Shown here one piece after another: positions 1-9,416 of a stretch of DNA of 64,000 bases. Position 1 is the first letter of the stretch; every line of letters begins with the position of its first letter. Source of the stretch: Halocaridina rubra (Eukaryota; Arthropoda; Malacostraca; Decapoda; Atyidae). The stretch spans positions 106,001 to 170,000 of the forward strand of contig JAXCGZ010000053.1 in the NCBI GenBank assembly GCA_037179515.1. The letters run 5' to 3'. Both the position numbers and the translations under genes were made by a program. A model generated the notes under the pieces. The model was given only the letters and a program-made list of their open reading frames with translations, was not told the DNA's origin and made no database searches.

Positions 1-187
1 TTGCAAACTATGCTGGTCAAGGAAACTGGTCTATAGTTCAGAGCCGTATCCCTCCTTCCCTTTTTGAAGATAGGTATCACATTTGCTTGTTTCCAGCATC
101 TTGGAATCTCCCCCGACTCCAGTGACTCCTTAAATATGATACTTAGTGCCACTGATATTGTGTCTGTGCATTTTTTAAGCACACTGT
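1..187 (-). mobile_element. CR1-like copy 1, internal RT fragment at window edge
   Basis: This stretch is the reverse-transcriptase finger region of the CR1-like family; it matches the sequence near 1,500-1,675 almost base for base. It encodes part of the segment with the N-Y-R-P-V-S-L-T-S block. The rest of the copy lies left of the window. On the plus strand it stops at 'aagcaca', directly followed by the 3' tail of the next copy. No ORF of its own survives. Confidence 0.85.
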
Positions 188-3091
188 GATTACCTAATTG
201 TGTTTACGGGAAAGAGCCCAAAGCTCGTATCTTCCTGTCTCCTGATCGGTTCCAATTTATACTTAGTGATACTTATCATACCTCTCCTTAAAACTATGGA
301 TTGAGATAGCATTAACTACCTCCTCGCTTAGCGAATTCCAATTATCAACTACTCTTGCACTGAAAAAGTATTTCCTTACATCCTGCAAAGAAGTTTTCTT
401 ACCAAGCTTCAAACTATGACCTCTAGTTCTGGAGCCAGCCATATCAAAATATCGAACCCTATTCACTCTATCATAACCATGAAGGAATTTAAAGACTGTC
501 ACCATATCCCCCCTCACTCTTCTAGCTTCGAGTGATGGTAAGTCTAATTCCCTCAGCCTCATCATAACTGAGATTGCGTATTTCTGGCACCAGTTTCGTG
601 GCATGTCTTTGAACTTTTTCAAGCTTAGCTATGTGCTTTTTCAAGTGCGGATTCCAAAGGGGGGCTGCATATTCGAGTTTTGGCCTCACATAGGTTACAT
701 AAATATTTCTGAACATTTCCTTGTCCATGTGCCTGAAGGCTACCCTTACATTTGATAAGAATGCATATGCTGCCCTTACTATGCCATTTATATGTATTTC
801 TGGAGACAAATCTGCCAGTATGTTTACTCCTAGATCTCTCTCATTTTCTGTCTCTTGAAATTGTACTCCAGCCACCGAGTAGTCAAGCTTGGGCCTTCTT
901 GCACTTGTACCCATTCTCATTACCTTACATTTTGAAGTATTGAATTTCATTAGCCACTTTTCTGACCACTCATGCAGATTATTTAGATCCTCCTGAAGTT
1001 CTCTACCATTGTTCTCGTTTTTTACTTTCTTCACAATCTTTGCATCATCTGCAAACATATTCATGAATGAACTTACAGACTCTGGTAGGTCATTTACATA
1101 TACAAGGAAGAAAAGTTGCCCTAAAACTGAACCCTGTGAAACTCCACTACTAACTCTTCTCCATTCAGACACTGAGTGTCTTACTCTAACCCTCTGTTCC
1201 CTTCCTTCTAAGTAAGTTTTTATCCATTCCAAAACATTTCCACCTATTCTAGCCATTGATTGCAGCTTCCTAATAAGTCTCCCATGTGGAACAGTGTTAA
1301 ACCCTTTCTGGAAGTCTAGGAATATGCAATCTGCCCAGCCCTCTCTTTCCTGTAAGATTCGGCTTACCTCATCATAAAATTCTAATAAGTTTGTTACTGT
1401 TGATCTACCTTCTCTGAAGCCATGTTGCCTCACTGACAAAAAGTTGAAGGATTCCAAGTGAAGAGAGATATGTTTCCTTAGTAGTTTCTCCATAACTTTG
1501 CAAACTATGCTGGTCAAGGAAACTGGTCTATAGTTCAGAGCCGTATCCCTCCTTCCCTTTTTGAAGATAGGTATCACATTTGCTTGTTTCCAGCATCTTG
1601 GAATCTCCCCCGACTCCAGTGACTCCTTAAATATGATACTTAGTGCCACTGATATTGTGTTTGCGCATTTTTTAAGCACATGAGGGGATATGTCATCAAG
1701 ACCTGTAGCTTTATGAACATCTAAATCCATCAGCACTTTGCATACCTCTGTGGCTGTAATGTTGATGTTCTCTAATACCGGCCCTTGAGCTTCTATCACT
1801 GCAATCTGAGGGGGTGGGGTATTTTCTACTGTAAATACTGACTGAAACTCCTTGTTCAATTCTTTGCAGATCTCTTCATCCGTCTCAGTGATGCTTCCAT
1901 CCGCTCTCTTTAGCCTTAAAACCTGTTCTTTTACCTTCAGTTTTCCTCTGATAAAGCTGTGGAAAAGCTTGGGATTTTCTTTAGCCTTCCTGGTGATGTC
2001 CCTCTCATAGTCTCTCTCTGCCTCTCTCCTTTTACTTACGTAGTCATTTCTTGCTCTTTTGTAGGTTTGCCAGGTATTTATGTTTTTTCTCCTCCTATGC
2101 CTTTTCCAGCATTTGTCTCTCCACTCCTTAGCTCTTTTACACCCATTATCGAACCATTTCTCTCTGGCATGAATTACACCTACTTTGGTGACAGGTATGC
2201 AGCAATCTACTATCTTCCCATATTTCTCAGAAAAGATGTCATACATTTCTTGTACAGATTTGTTGTAAAATAAGGTTCTCCAGTCAATAACTGCAAAAGC
2301 TCATTCATTTTGATGTAATCTCCTTTCGGATAGTTCCTCCTCATATCGTCAGTGCCTCTACTCTCAGAAAGAATATCTTCAATGATATACTCCATCAACA
2401 ACACACAGTGGTCACTCTTTCCAATTGGTGGTTCATACTCAATTTTTTCAATATCCAACACATTATCTGTGAACACTAGATCAAGTAGTGATGGCTCATC
2501 CCCACCCCTGGCCCTTGTTGGTGCCATTACATGTTGGTGTAGGAAATTCCCTTGTACGCAATCTAGGAATCTTGCCCCGAATGAGTCCTCACCACTGTGT
2601 GGGTCAAAATTTAACCAATCTATTTATGATTAAAGTCTCCCATAATCAAAATCCTACATTTTTTTTCCCGTGCCATGTTAACAACTGAGTTTATGTCTTC
2701 AATAGTACCTATATGACTTTCCTCATAAACTTCAAGCCTATTTTGGTTCCTTGGTGGGTTTTATACAACAGTTATTATAATGCTCTCTGACCCAGTATTT
2801 ATGCGAGCAACAAGAAATTCCTTGAACTCACTTTCTATAGCCAAGTTTATTTCTTCAACTTGAATCCTTTCACTTATGAGCAGTGCTATCCCTCCACCAG
2901 TCCTCTCAGATCTTTCAACCCTTAGTATTCTGAAGCCCTTAGGAAAAACTGTGACACTGTTTATGTCCTCACTCAACTTAGTCTCTGTAATTGCTACTAT
3001 ATCTGCCTTACTGTTGTGAATCCTATCTTTTAATTCTACTGCCTTACCAGCTAATCCATCAGCATTTGTGTATAACAATCTTAATGTGTGT
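188..3091 (-). mobile_element. CR1-like non-LTR retrotransposon copy 2, 5'-truncated
   Basis: The 3' end is at the left, with the family tail (plus strand GATTACCTAATTGTG, then TTTACGGGAAAGAGCCC). The copy runs through the 3' UTR, RT and endonuclease and stops at 3,088, just where ORF2 overlaps ORF1, so ORF1 is missing. The right end abuts 'tgtg' and the tail of copy 3. All neighbouring copies share its orientation. ORF2 has several frameshifts, so this copy is dead. Confidence 0.92.
263..3088 (-). pseudogene. ORF2 (endonuclease-RT) pseudogene of CR1-like copy 2
   Basis: Read on the minus strand, the order is AP-like endonuclease (2,761-3,078: Y-T-N-A-D near the start, I-T-E-T-K, T-G-G-G), the rest of the endonuclease (2,210-2,527: L-D-L-V-F-T-D and G-K-S-D-H), and a 574-aa RT block (522-2,246). 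The RT shows FLDFQKGF (motif A), SGVSQGSVLG (motif B) and MFADDAKI (motif C, catalytic D-D). A 119-aa C-terminal piece lies at 263-622. Breaks lie at about 2,620-2,760, 2,210-2,250 and 522-622. Motif A has a Gly where other copies have Ala, and the last residue changed from Asp to Asn. The normal role is cleavage of target DNA and reverse transcription of the element RNA; this copy is inactive. Confidence 0.9.
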
Positions 3092-4280
3092 GATTACCTA
3101 ATTGTGATTACCTAATTGTGTTTACGGGAAAGAGCCCAAAGCTCGTATCTTCCCGTCTCCTGATCGGTTCCATTTTTAGACTTAGTGATACTTATCATAG
3201 CTGTCCTTAAAACTATGGATTGAGGTAGCATTAACTACCTCCTCGCTTAGCGAATTCCAATTATCAACTACTCTTACACTGAAAAAGTATTTCCTTACAT
3301 CCTGCAAACAAGTTTTCTTCCGAAGCTTCAAACTATGACCTCTAGTTCTAGAGCCAGCCATATCGAAATATCGATCCCTATCCACTCTATCATAACCATG
3401 AAGGAATTTAAAGACTGTCACCATATCCCCCCTTACTCTTCTAGCTTCGAGTGATGGCAAGTCTAATTCCCTCAGCCTCTCATCATAACCGAGATTGCGT
3501 ATTTCTGGCACCAGTTTCGTGGCATGTCTTTGAACTTTTTCAAGCTTAGCTATGTGCTTTTTCAAGTGCGGATTCCAAAAGGGGGCTGCATATTCGAGTT
3601 TTGGCCTCACATAGGTTACATAAATATTTCTGAACATTTCCTTGTCCATGTGCCTGAAGGCTACCCTTACATTTGATAAGAATGCATATGCTGCCCTTAC
3701 TACGCCATTTATATGTATTTCTGGAGACAAATCTGCCAATATGTTTACTCCTAGATCTCTCTCATTTTCTGTCTCCTGAAGTTGTACTCCAGCCACCGAG
3801 TAGTCAAGCTTGGGCCTTCTTGCACTTGTACCCATTCTCATTACCTTACATTTTGAGGTATTGAATTTCATTAGCCACTTTTCTGACCACTCATGCAGAT
3901 TATTTAGATCCTCCTGAAGTTCTCTACCATTGTTCTCGTTTTTTACTTTCTTCACAATCTTTGCATCATCTGCAAACATATTCATGAATGAATTTACAGA
4001 CTCTGGTAGGTCATTTACATATACAAGGAACAAAAGTGGCCCTAAAACTGAACCCTGTGGAACTCCACTACTAACTCTTCTCCATTCAGACACTGAGTGT
4101 CTTACTCTAACCCTCTGTTCCCTTCCTTCTAAGTAAGTTTTTATCCATTCCAAGACATTTCCACCTATTCTAGCCATTGATTGCAGCTTCCTAATAAGTC
4201 TCCCATGTGGAACAGTGTCAAACGCTTTCTGGAAGTCTAGGAATATGCAATCTGCCCAGCCCTCTCTTTCCTGTAAGATT
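3092..4280 (-). mobile_element. CR1-like copy 3, 5'-truncated, open RT C-terminal half
   Basis: The 3' end carries two tandem copies of the 14-bp tail (plus strand GATTACCTAATTGT twice). An open frame of 331 codons at 3,182-4,177 covers RT motif B, the catalytic FADD and the thumb/C-terminal domain down to the normal stop after D-S-Y-D-K-Y-H. The frame stays open upstream to the truncation at about 4,280, so the piece itself has no frameshift. It lacks the endonuclease, the fingers and part of motif A, so it cannot be active alone. The right end joins (TG)n and the tail of copy 4. Confidence 0.9.
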
Positions 4281-4295
4281 TGTGTGTGTGTGAGT

Positions 4296-5055
4296 GATTA
4301 CCTAATTGTGTTTACGGGAAAGAGCCCAAAACTTGTATCTTCCCGTCTCCTGATCGGTTCCATTTTCTACTTTGTGATACTCATCATACCTGTCCTTAAA
4401 ACTATGGATTGAGATAGCATTGACTACCTCCTCGCTTAGCCAATTCTAATTATCAACTACTCTTACACTGAAAAAGTATTTCCTTACATCCCGCAAAGAA
4501 GTTTTCTTACTAAGCTTCAAACTATGACCTCTAGTTCTAGAGCCAGCCATATCAAAATATCGATCCCTATCCACTCTATCATAACCATGAAGGAATTTAA
4601 AGACTGTCACCATATCCCCCCTCAATCTTCTAGCTTCGAGGGATTGTAAGTCTAATGCCCTCAGCCTCCCATCATAACTGATTTTGCGTATTTCTGGCAC
4701 CAGTTTCGTGGCATGTCTTTGAACTTTTTCAAGCTTAGCAATTTGCTTTTTCAAGTGCGGATTTCAAAAGGGGGCTGTATATTTAAATTTTGGCCTCACA
4801 TAGGTTACATAAATATTTCTGAACATTTCCTTGTCTATGTACCTGATGGCTACCGTTACATTTGATAAGAAGGCATATGCTACCCTTATTATGCCATTTA
4901 TATGTATTTCTGGAGACAAATCTGCCAGTATGTTTACTCCTAGATGTCTCTCATTTTCTGTCTCATGAAGTTGTACTCCAGCCACCGAGTAGTCAAGCTT
5001 GGGCCTTCTTGCACTTGTACCCGTTCTCATTACCTTACATTTTGAAGTATTGAAG
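4296..5055 (-). mobile_element. CR1-like copy 4, 3'-end fragment
   Basis: The 3' UTR and C-terminal RT coding sequence end at 'gaagtattgaag' (5,055), followed by (TG)n. Remnant frames lie at 4,446-4,754 and 4,764-5,030 and are broken by a stop or shift near 4,760. It shares its truncation point with copies 7 and 9 (7,154 and 9,193), and shares base changes with them (for example 'gctaccgttacatttgataagaaggc'-like variants in the 4,850-4,880 stretch), so it belongs to the same sub-lineage. Confidence 0.88.
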
Positions 5056-5068
5056 TGTGTGTGTGTGT

Positions 5069-5858
5069 ATTTACCTAATTGTATTTACCTAATTGTGTTT
5101 ACGGGAAAGAGCCCAAAGATCGTGTCTTCCCGTCTCCTGATCGGTTCCATTTTATACTTAGTGATACTTATCATACCTGTCCTTAAAACTATGGATTGAC
5201 ATAGCATTAATTACCTCCTCGCTTAGCGAATTCCAATTATCAACTACACTTACACTGGAAAAGTATTTCCTTACATCCTGCAAAGAAGTTTTCTTACCAA
5301 GCTTCAAACTATGACCTCTAGTTCTAGAGCCAACCATATCAAAATATCGATCCCTATCCACTCTATCATAACCATGAAGGAATTTAAAGACTGTCACCAT
5401 ATCCCCCCTCAATCTTCTAGCTTCGACTGATGGTAAGTCTAATTACCTCAGCATCTCATCATAACTGAGGTTGAGTATTTCTGGCACCAGTTTTGTGGCA
5501 TGACTTTGAACTTTTTCAAGCTTAGCTATGTGCTTTTTCAAGTGTGGATTCCAAAAGGGGGCTGCATATTCGGGATTTGGCCTCACATACGTTACATAAA
5601 TATTTCTGAACATTTCCTTGTCCATGTGCCTGAAGACTACCCTTACATTTGATAAGAATGCATATGCTGCCCTTACTATGCCATTTATATGTATATCTGG
5701 AGACAAATCTGCCAGTATGTTTACTCCTAGATCTCTCTCTTTTTCTGTTTCTTGAAGTTGTACTCCAGCCACCGAGTAGTCAAGCTTGGGCCTTCTTGCA
5801 CTTGTACCCATTCTCATTACCTTACATTTTGAAGTATTGAATTTCATTAGCCACTTTT
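5069..5858 (-). mobile_element. CR1-like copy 5, 3'-end fragment
   Basis: The tail is doubled in a variant form (ATTTACCTAATTGT twice). Coding remnants at 5,158-5,412 and 5,443-5,847 cover the RT C-terminal domain in two frames. It is truncated at 'attagccactttt' (5,858), immediately followed by 'gtgt' and the tail of copy 6. Confidence 0.88.
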
Positions 5859-5862
5859 GTGT

Positions 5863-6363
5863 GATTACCTAATTGTGTTTACGGGCAAGAGCCCAAAGCT
5901 CGTATCTTCCCGTCTCCTGATCGGTTCCATTTTATACTTAGTGATACTTATCATACCTGTCCTTAAAACTATGGATTGAGATAGCATTAACTACCTCCTC
6001 GCTTAGCGATTTCCAATTATCAACTACTCTTACACTGAAAAAGTATTTCCTTACATCCTGCGAAGAAGTTTTCTTACGAAGCTTCAAACTGTGACCTCTA
6101 GTTCTAGAGCCAGCCATATCAAAATATCGATCCCTATCCACTCTATCATAACCATGAAGGAATTTAAAGACTGTCACCATATCCCCCCTCACTCTTCTAG
6201 CTTCGAGTGATGGTAAGTCTAATTCCCTCAGCCTCTCATCATAACTGAGATTGCGTATTTCTGGCACCAGTTTCGTGGCATGTCTTTGAACTTTTTCAAG
6301 CTTAGCTATGCGCTTTTTCAAGTGCGGATTCCAAAAGGGGGCTGCATATTCGAGTTTTGGCCT

Positions 6364-6366
<3 letters not shown>
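5863..6366 (-). mobile_element. CR1-like copy 6, short 3'-end fragment
   Basis: About 500 bp of 3' UTR and C-terminal RT sequence. It is open from 5,938 across the (GT)n to about 6,462, which gives a meaningless run of His-Thr residues from the microsatellite. It is truncated at 'ggcctcac', the same point (within 1-2 bp) where every unit of the 25.4-29.0 kb array is truncated. Confidence 0.88.

Positions 6367-6394
<28 letters not shown>
6366..6394. repeat. (GT)n microsatellite at CR1-like copy junction
   Basis: About 14 GT units lie between the truncated 5' end of copy 6 and the 3' tail of copy 7. On the element strand this is the (CA)n that follows each 3' tail. Confidence 0.95.
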
Positions 6395-6395
<1 letters not shown>

Positions 6396-7154
6396 ATCCC
6401 CTAATTGTGTTTACGGGAAAGAGCCCAAAGCTCGTATCTTCCCGTCTCCTAACCGGTTCCATTTTCTAATTAGTGATACTTATCATACCTGTCCTTAAAA
6501 CTATGGATTGAGATAGCATTAACTACCTCCTCGCTTAGCCAATTCCAATTATCAACTACTCTTACACTGAAAAAGTATTTCCTTACATCCTGCAAAGAAG
6601 TTTTCTTACCAAGCTTCAAACTATGACCTCTAGTTCTAGAGCCAGCCATATCAATATATCGAACCCTATCCACTCTTTTATAACCATGAAGGAATTTAAA
6701 AACTGTCTCCATATCCCCCCGCAATCTTCTAGCTTCGAGTGATGGTAAGGCTAATGCCCTCAGCCTCTCATCATAACTGAGATTGCATATTTCTGGCACC
6801 AGTTTCGTGGCATGTCTTTGAACTTTTTCAAACTTAGCTATGTGCTCTTGCAAGTGCGGATTCCAAAAGGGGGCTGTATATTCAAATTTTGGCCTCACAT
6901 AGCCTACTTAAATATTTCTGAACATTTCCTTGTCTATGTGCCTGAAGGCTACCGTTACATTTGATAAGAAGGTATATGCTACCCTTACTATGTCATTTAT
7001 ATGTATTTCTGGAGACAAATCTGCCAGTATGTTTACTCCTAGATCTCTCTCATTTACTGTTTCATGAAGTTGAACTCCAGCCACTGAGTAGTCAAGCTTG
7101 GGCCTTCTTGCACTTGTACCCATTCTCATTACCTTACATTTTGAAGAATTGAAG
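6395..7154 (-). mobile_element. CR1-like copy 7, 3'-end fragment
   Basis: The 14-bp tail has one change (GATCCCCTAATTGTG). An RT C-terminal frame of 142 codons lies at 6,470-6,898 and a second piece at 6,908-7,129; a point change or shift near 6,900 separates them. It is truncated at 'gaagaattgaag' (7,154), the same position as copies 4 and 9, and touches the tail of copy 8 with a single base between. Confidence 0.88.
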
Positions 7155-7155
7155 C

Positions 7156-8474
7156 GATTACCTAATTGTGTTTACGGGAAAGAGCCCAAAGCTCGTATTT
7201 TCCCGTCTCCTGATCGGTTCCATTTTATACTTAGTGATACTTATCATACCTGTCCTTAAAACTATGGATTGAGATAGCATTAACTACCTCCTCGCTTAGC
7301 CAATTCCAATTATCAACTACTCTTACACTGAAAAACTATTTTCTTACATCCTGCAAAGAAGTTTTCTTACCAAGCTTCAAACTATGACCTCTAGTTCTAG
7401 AGCCAGCCATATCAAAATATTGATCCCTATCCACTCTATCATAACCATGAAGGAATTTAAAAACTGTCACCATATCCCCCCTCACTCTTCTAGCTTCGAG
7501 TGATGATAAGTCTAATTCCCTCAGCCTCTCACCATAACTGAGATTGCGTATTTCTGGCACCACTTTCGTGGCATATCTTTGAACTTTTTCAAGCTTAGCT
7601 ATGTGCTTTTTCAAGTGCGGATTCCAAAAGGGGGCTGCATATGCTAGTTTTGGCCTCACATAGGTTACATAAATATTTCTGAACATTTCCTTGTCCATGT
7701 GCCTGAAGGCTACCCTTACATTTGATAAGAATACATATGCTGCCCTTACTATGCCATTTATATGTTTTTCTGGAGACAAATCTGCCAGTATGTTTACTCC
7801 TAGATCTCTCTCATTTTCTGTCTCTTGAAGTTGTACTCCAGCCACCGAGTAGTCAAGCTTGGGCCTTCTTGCACTTGTACCCATTCTCATTACCTTACAT
7901 TTTGAAGTAATGAATTTCATTAGCCAATTTTCTGACCACTCATGCAGATTATTTAGATCCTCCTGAAGTTCTCTACCATTGTTCTCATTTTTTACTTTCT
8001 TCACAATCTTTGCATCATCTGCAAACATATTCATGAATGAATTTACAGACTCTGGTAGGTCATTACATATACAAGGAACAAAAGTGGCCCTAAAACTGAA
8101 CCCTGTGGAACTCCACTGCTAACTCTTCTCCATTCAGACACTGAGTGTCTTACTCTAACCCTCTGTTCCCTTCCTTCTAAGTAAGTTTTTGTCCATTCCA
8201 AAACATTTCCACCTATTCTAGCCATTGATTGCAGCTTCCTAATAAGTCTCCCATGTGGAACAGTGTCAAACACTTTCTGGAAGTCTAGCAATATGCAATA
8301 TGCCCAGCCCTCTCTTTCCTGTAAGATTTGGCTTACCTCATCATAAAATTCTACTAAGTCTGTTACTGTTGATCTACCTTCTCTGAAGCCATGTTGCCTC
8401 ACTGACAAAAAGATGAAGGATTCCAAGTGAAGAGATATGTTTCCTTAGTAGTTTCTCCATAACTTTGCAAACTA
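7156..8474 (-). mobile_element. CR1-like copy 8, RT half with one frameshift
   Basis: Contains 3' UTR, RT C-terminal domain and catalytic core. The frames 7,336-8,034 (ending in FADD and thumb) and 8,043-8,426 (motifs A and B) are split by loss of one T near 8,070 ('gtaggtcattacat' against 'gtaggtcatttacat' elsewhere). A further stop at 7,336 removes the C-terminus. It ends at 'aactttgcaaacta', where it joins copy 9 without any tail or microsatellite. Confidence 0.88.
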
Positions 8475-9190
8475 AGCTTGTTTCTTCCCGTCTCCTGATC
8501 TGTTTCATTTTGTACTTAGTGATACTTATCATACCTTTCCTTAAAACTATGGATTGAGATAGCATTAACTACCTCCTCGCTTAGCAAATTCCAATTATCA
8601 ACTACTCTTACACTGAAAAACTATTTCCTTACATCCTGCAAAGAGGTTTTCTTACCAAGCTTCAAACTATGACCTCTAGTTCTAGAGCCAGCCATATCAA
8701 AATATCGATCCCTATCCACTCTATCATAACCATGAAGGAATTTAAAGACTGTCACCCTATCCTCCCTCAATCTTTTAGCTTTGAGTGATGGTAAGTCTAA
8801 TTCCCTCAGCCCCTCATCATAACTGAGATTGCGTATTTCTGGCACCAGCTTTGTGGCATGTCTTTGAACTTTTTCAAGCTTAGCTATGTGCATTTTCAAG
8901 TGCGGATTCCAGAAGGGGGCTGCATATTCAAATTTTGGCCTCACATAGATTACATAAATATTTCTGAACATTTCCTTGTCTATGTGCCTGAAGGCTACCG
9001 TGATAAGAAGGCATATGCTACCCCTACTATGCCATTTATATGTATTTTTGAAGACAAATCTGCCAGTATGTTTACTCCTAGATCTCTCTCATTTTCTGTT
9101 TCTTGAAGTTGAACCCCAACCACCGAGCAATCAAGCTTGGGCCTTCTTACACTTGTACCCATTCTCATTACCTTACATTTTGAAGTATTG

Positions 9191-9193
<3 letters not shown>
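8475..9193 (-). mobile_element. CR1-like copy 9, missing its 3' tail
   Basis: It begins inside the 3' UTR (at 'agcttgtttcttcccg', equivalent to 'agctcgtatcttcccg'), so the 14-bp tail and about 35 bp are absent. The RT C-terminal remnant at 8,621-8,971 has a 6-bp deletion near 9,000 and a broken C-terminus. It is truncated at 'gaagtattgaag', like copies 4 and 7. The tail-less junction with copy 8 suggests deletion or recombination rather than plain insertion. Confidence 0.85.
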
Positions 9194-9250
<57 letters not shown>

Positions 9251-9255
9251 TGTGT
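9194..9255. repeat. (TG)n microsatellite at copy 9/copy 10 junction
   Basis: About 30 TG units with one GG interruption near 9,243, between the truncated copy 9 and the 3' tail of copy 10. Confidence 0.96.
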
Positions 9256-9416
9256 GATTACCTAATTGTGTTTACGGGAAAGAGCCCAAAGCTCGTATCT
9301 TCCCTTCTCGTGATCGGTTCCATTTTATAATTAGTGATACTTATCATACCTGTCCTTAAAACTATGGATTGAGATAGCATTAACTACCTCCTCGCTTAGC
9401 CAATTCCAATTATCAA

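Noticed and set aside
752..1215. Recurrent plus-strand ORFs of 63 and 68 codons in nearly every CR1-like copy (M-I-R-x-H-M-L-P-L-L and M-F-S-F-F-T-F-F)
   Set aside because: They are exact antisense shadows of the conserved RT coding sequence and recur only because the copies do.
5938..6462. 174-codon ORF crossing the (GT)n at 6,366-6,394
   Set aside because: It joins one copy's RT end to the neighbour's 3' UTR through a His-Thr microsatellite run, so it is an accidental read-through.
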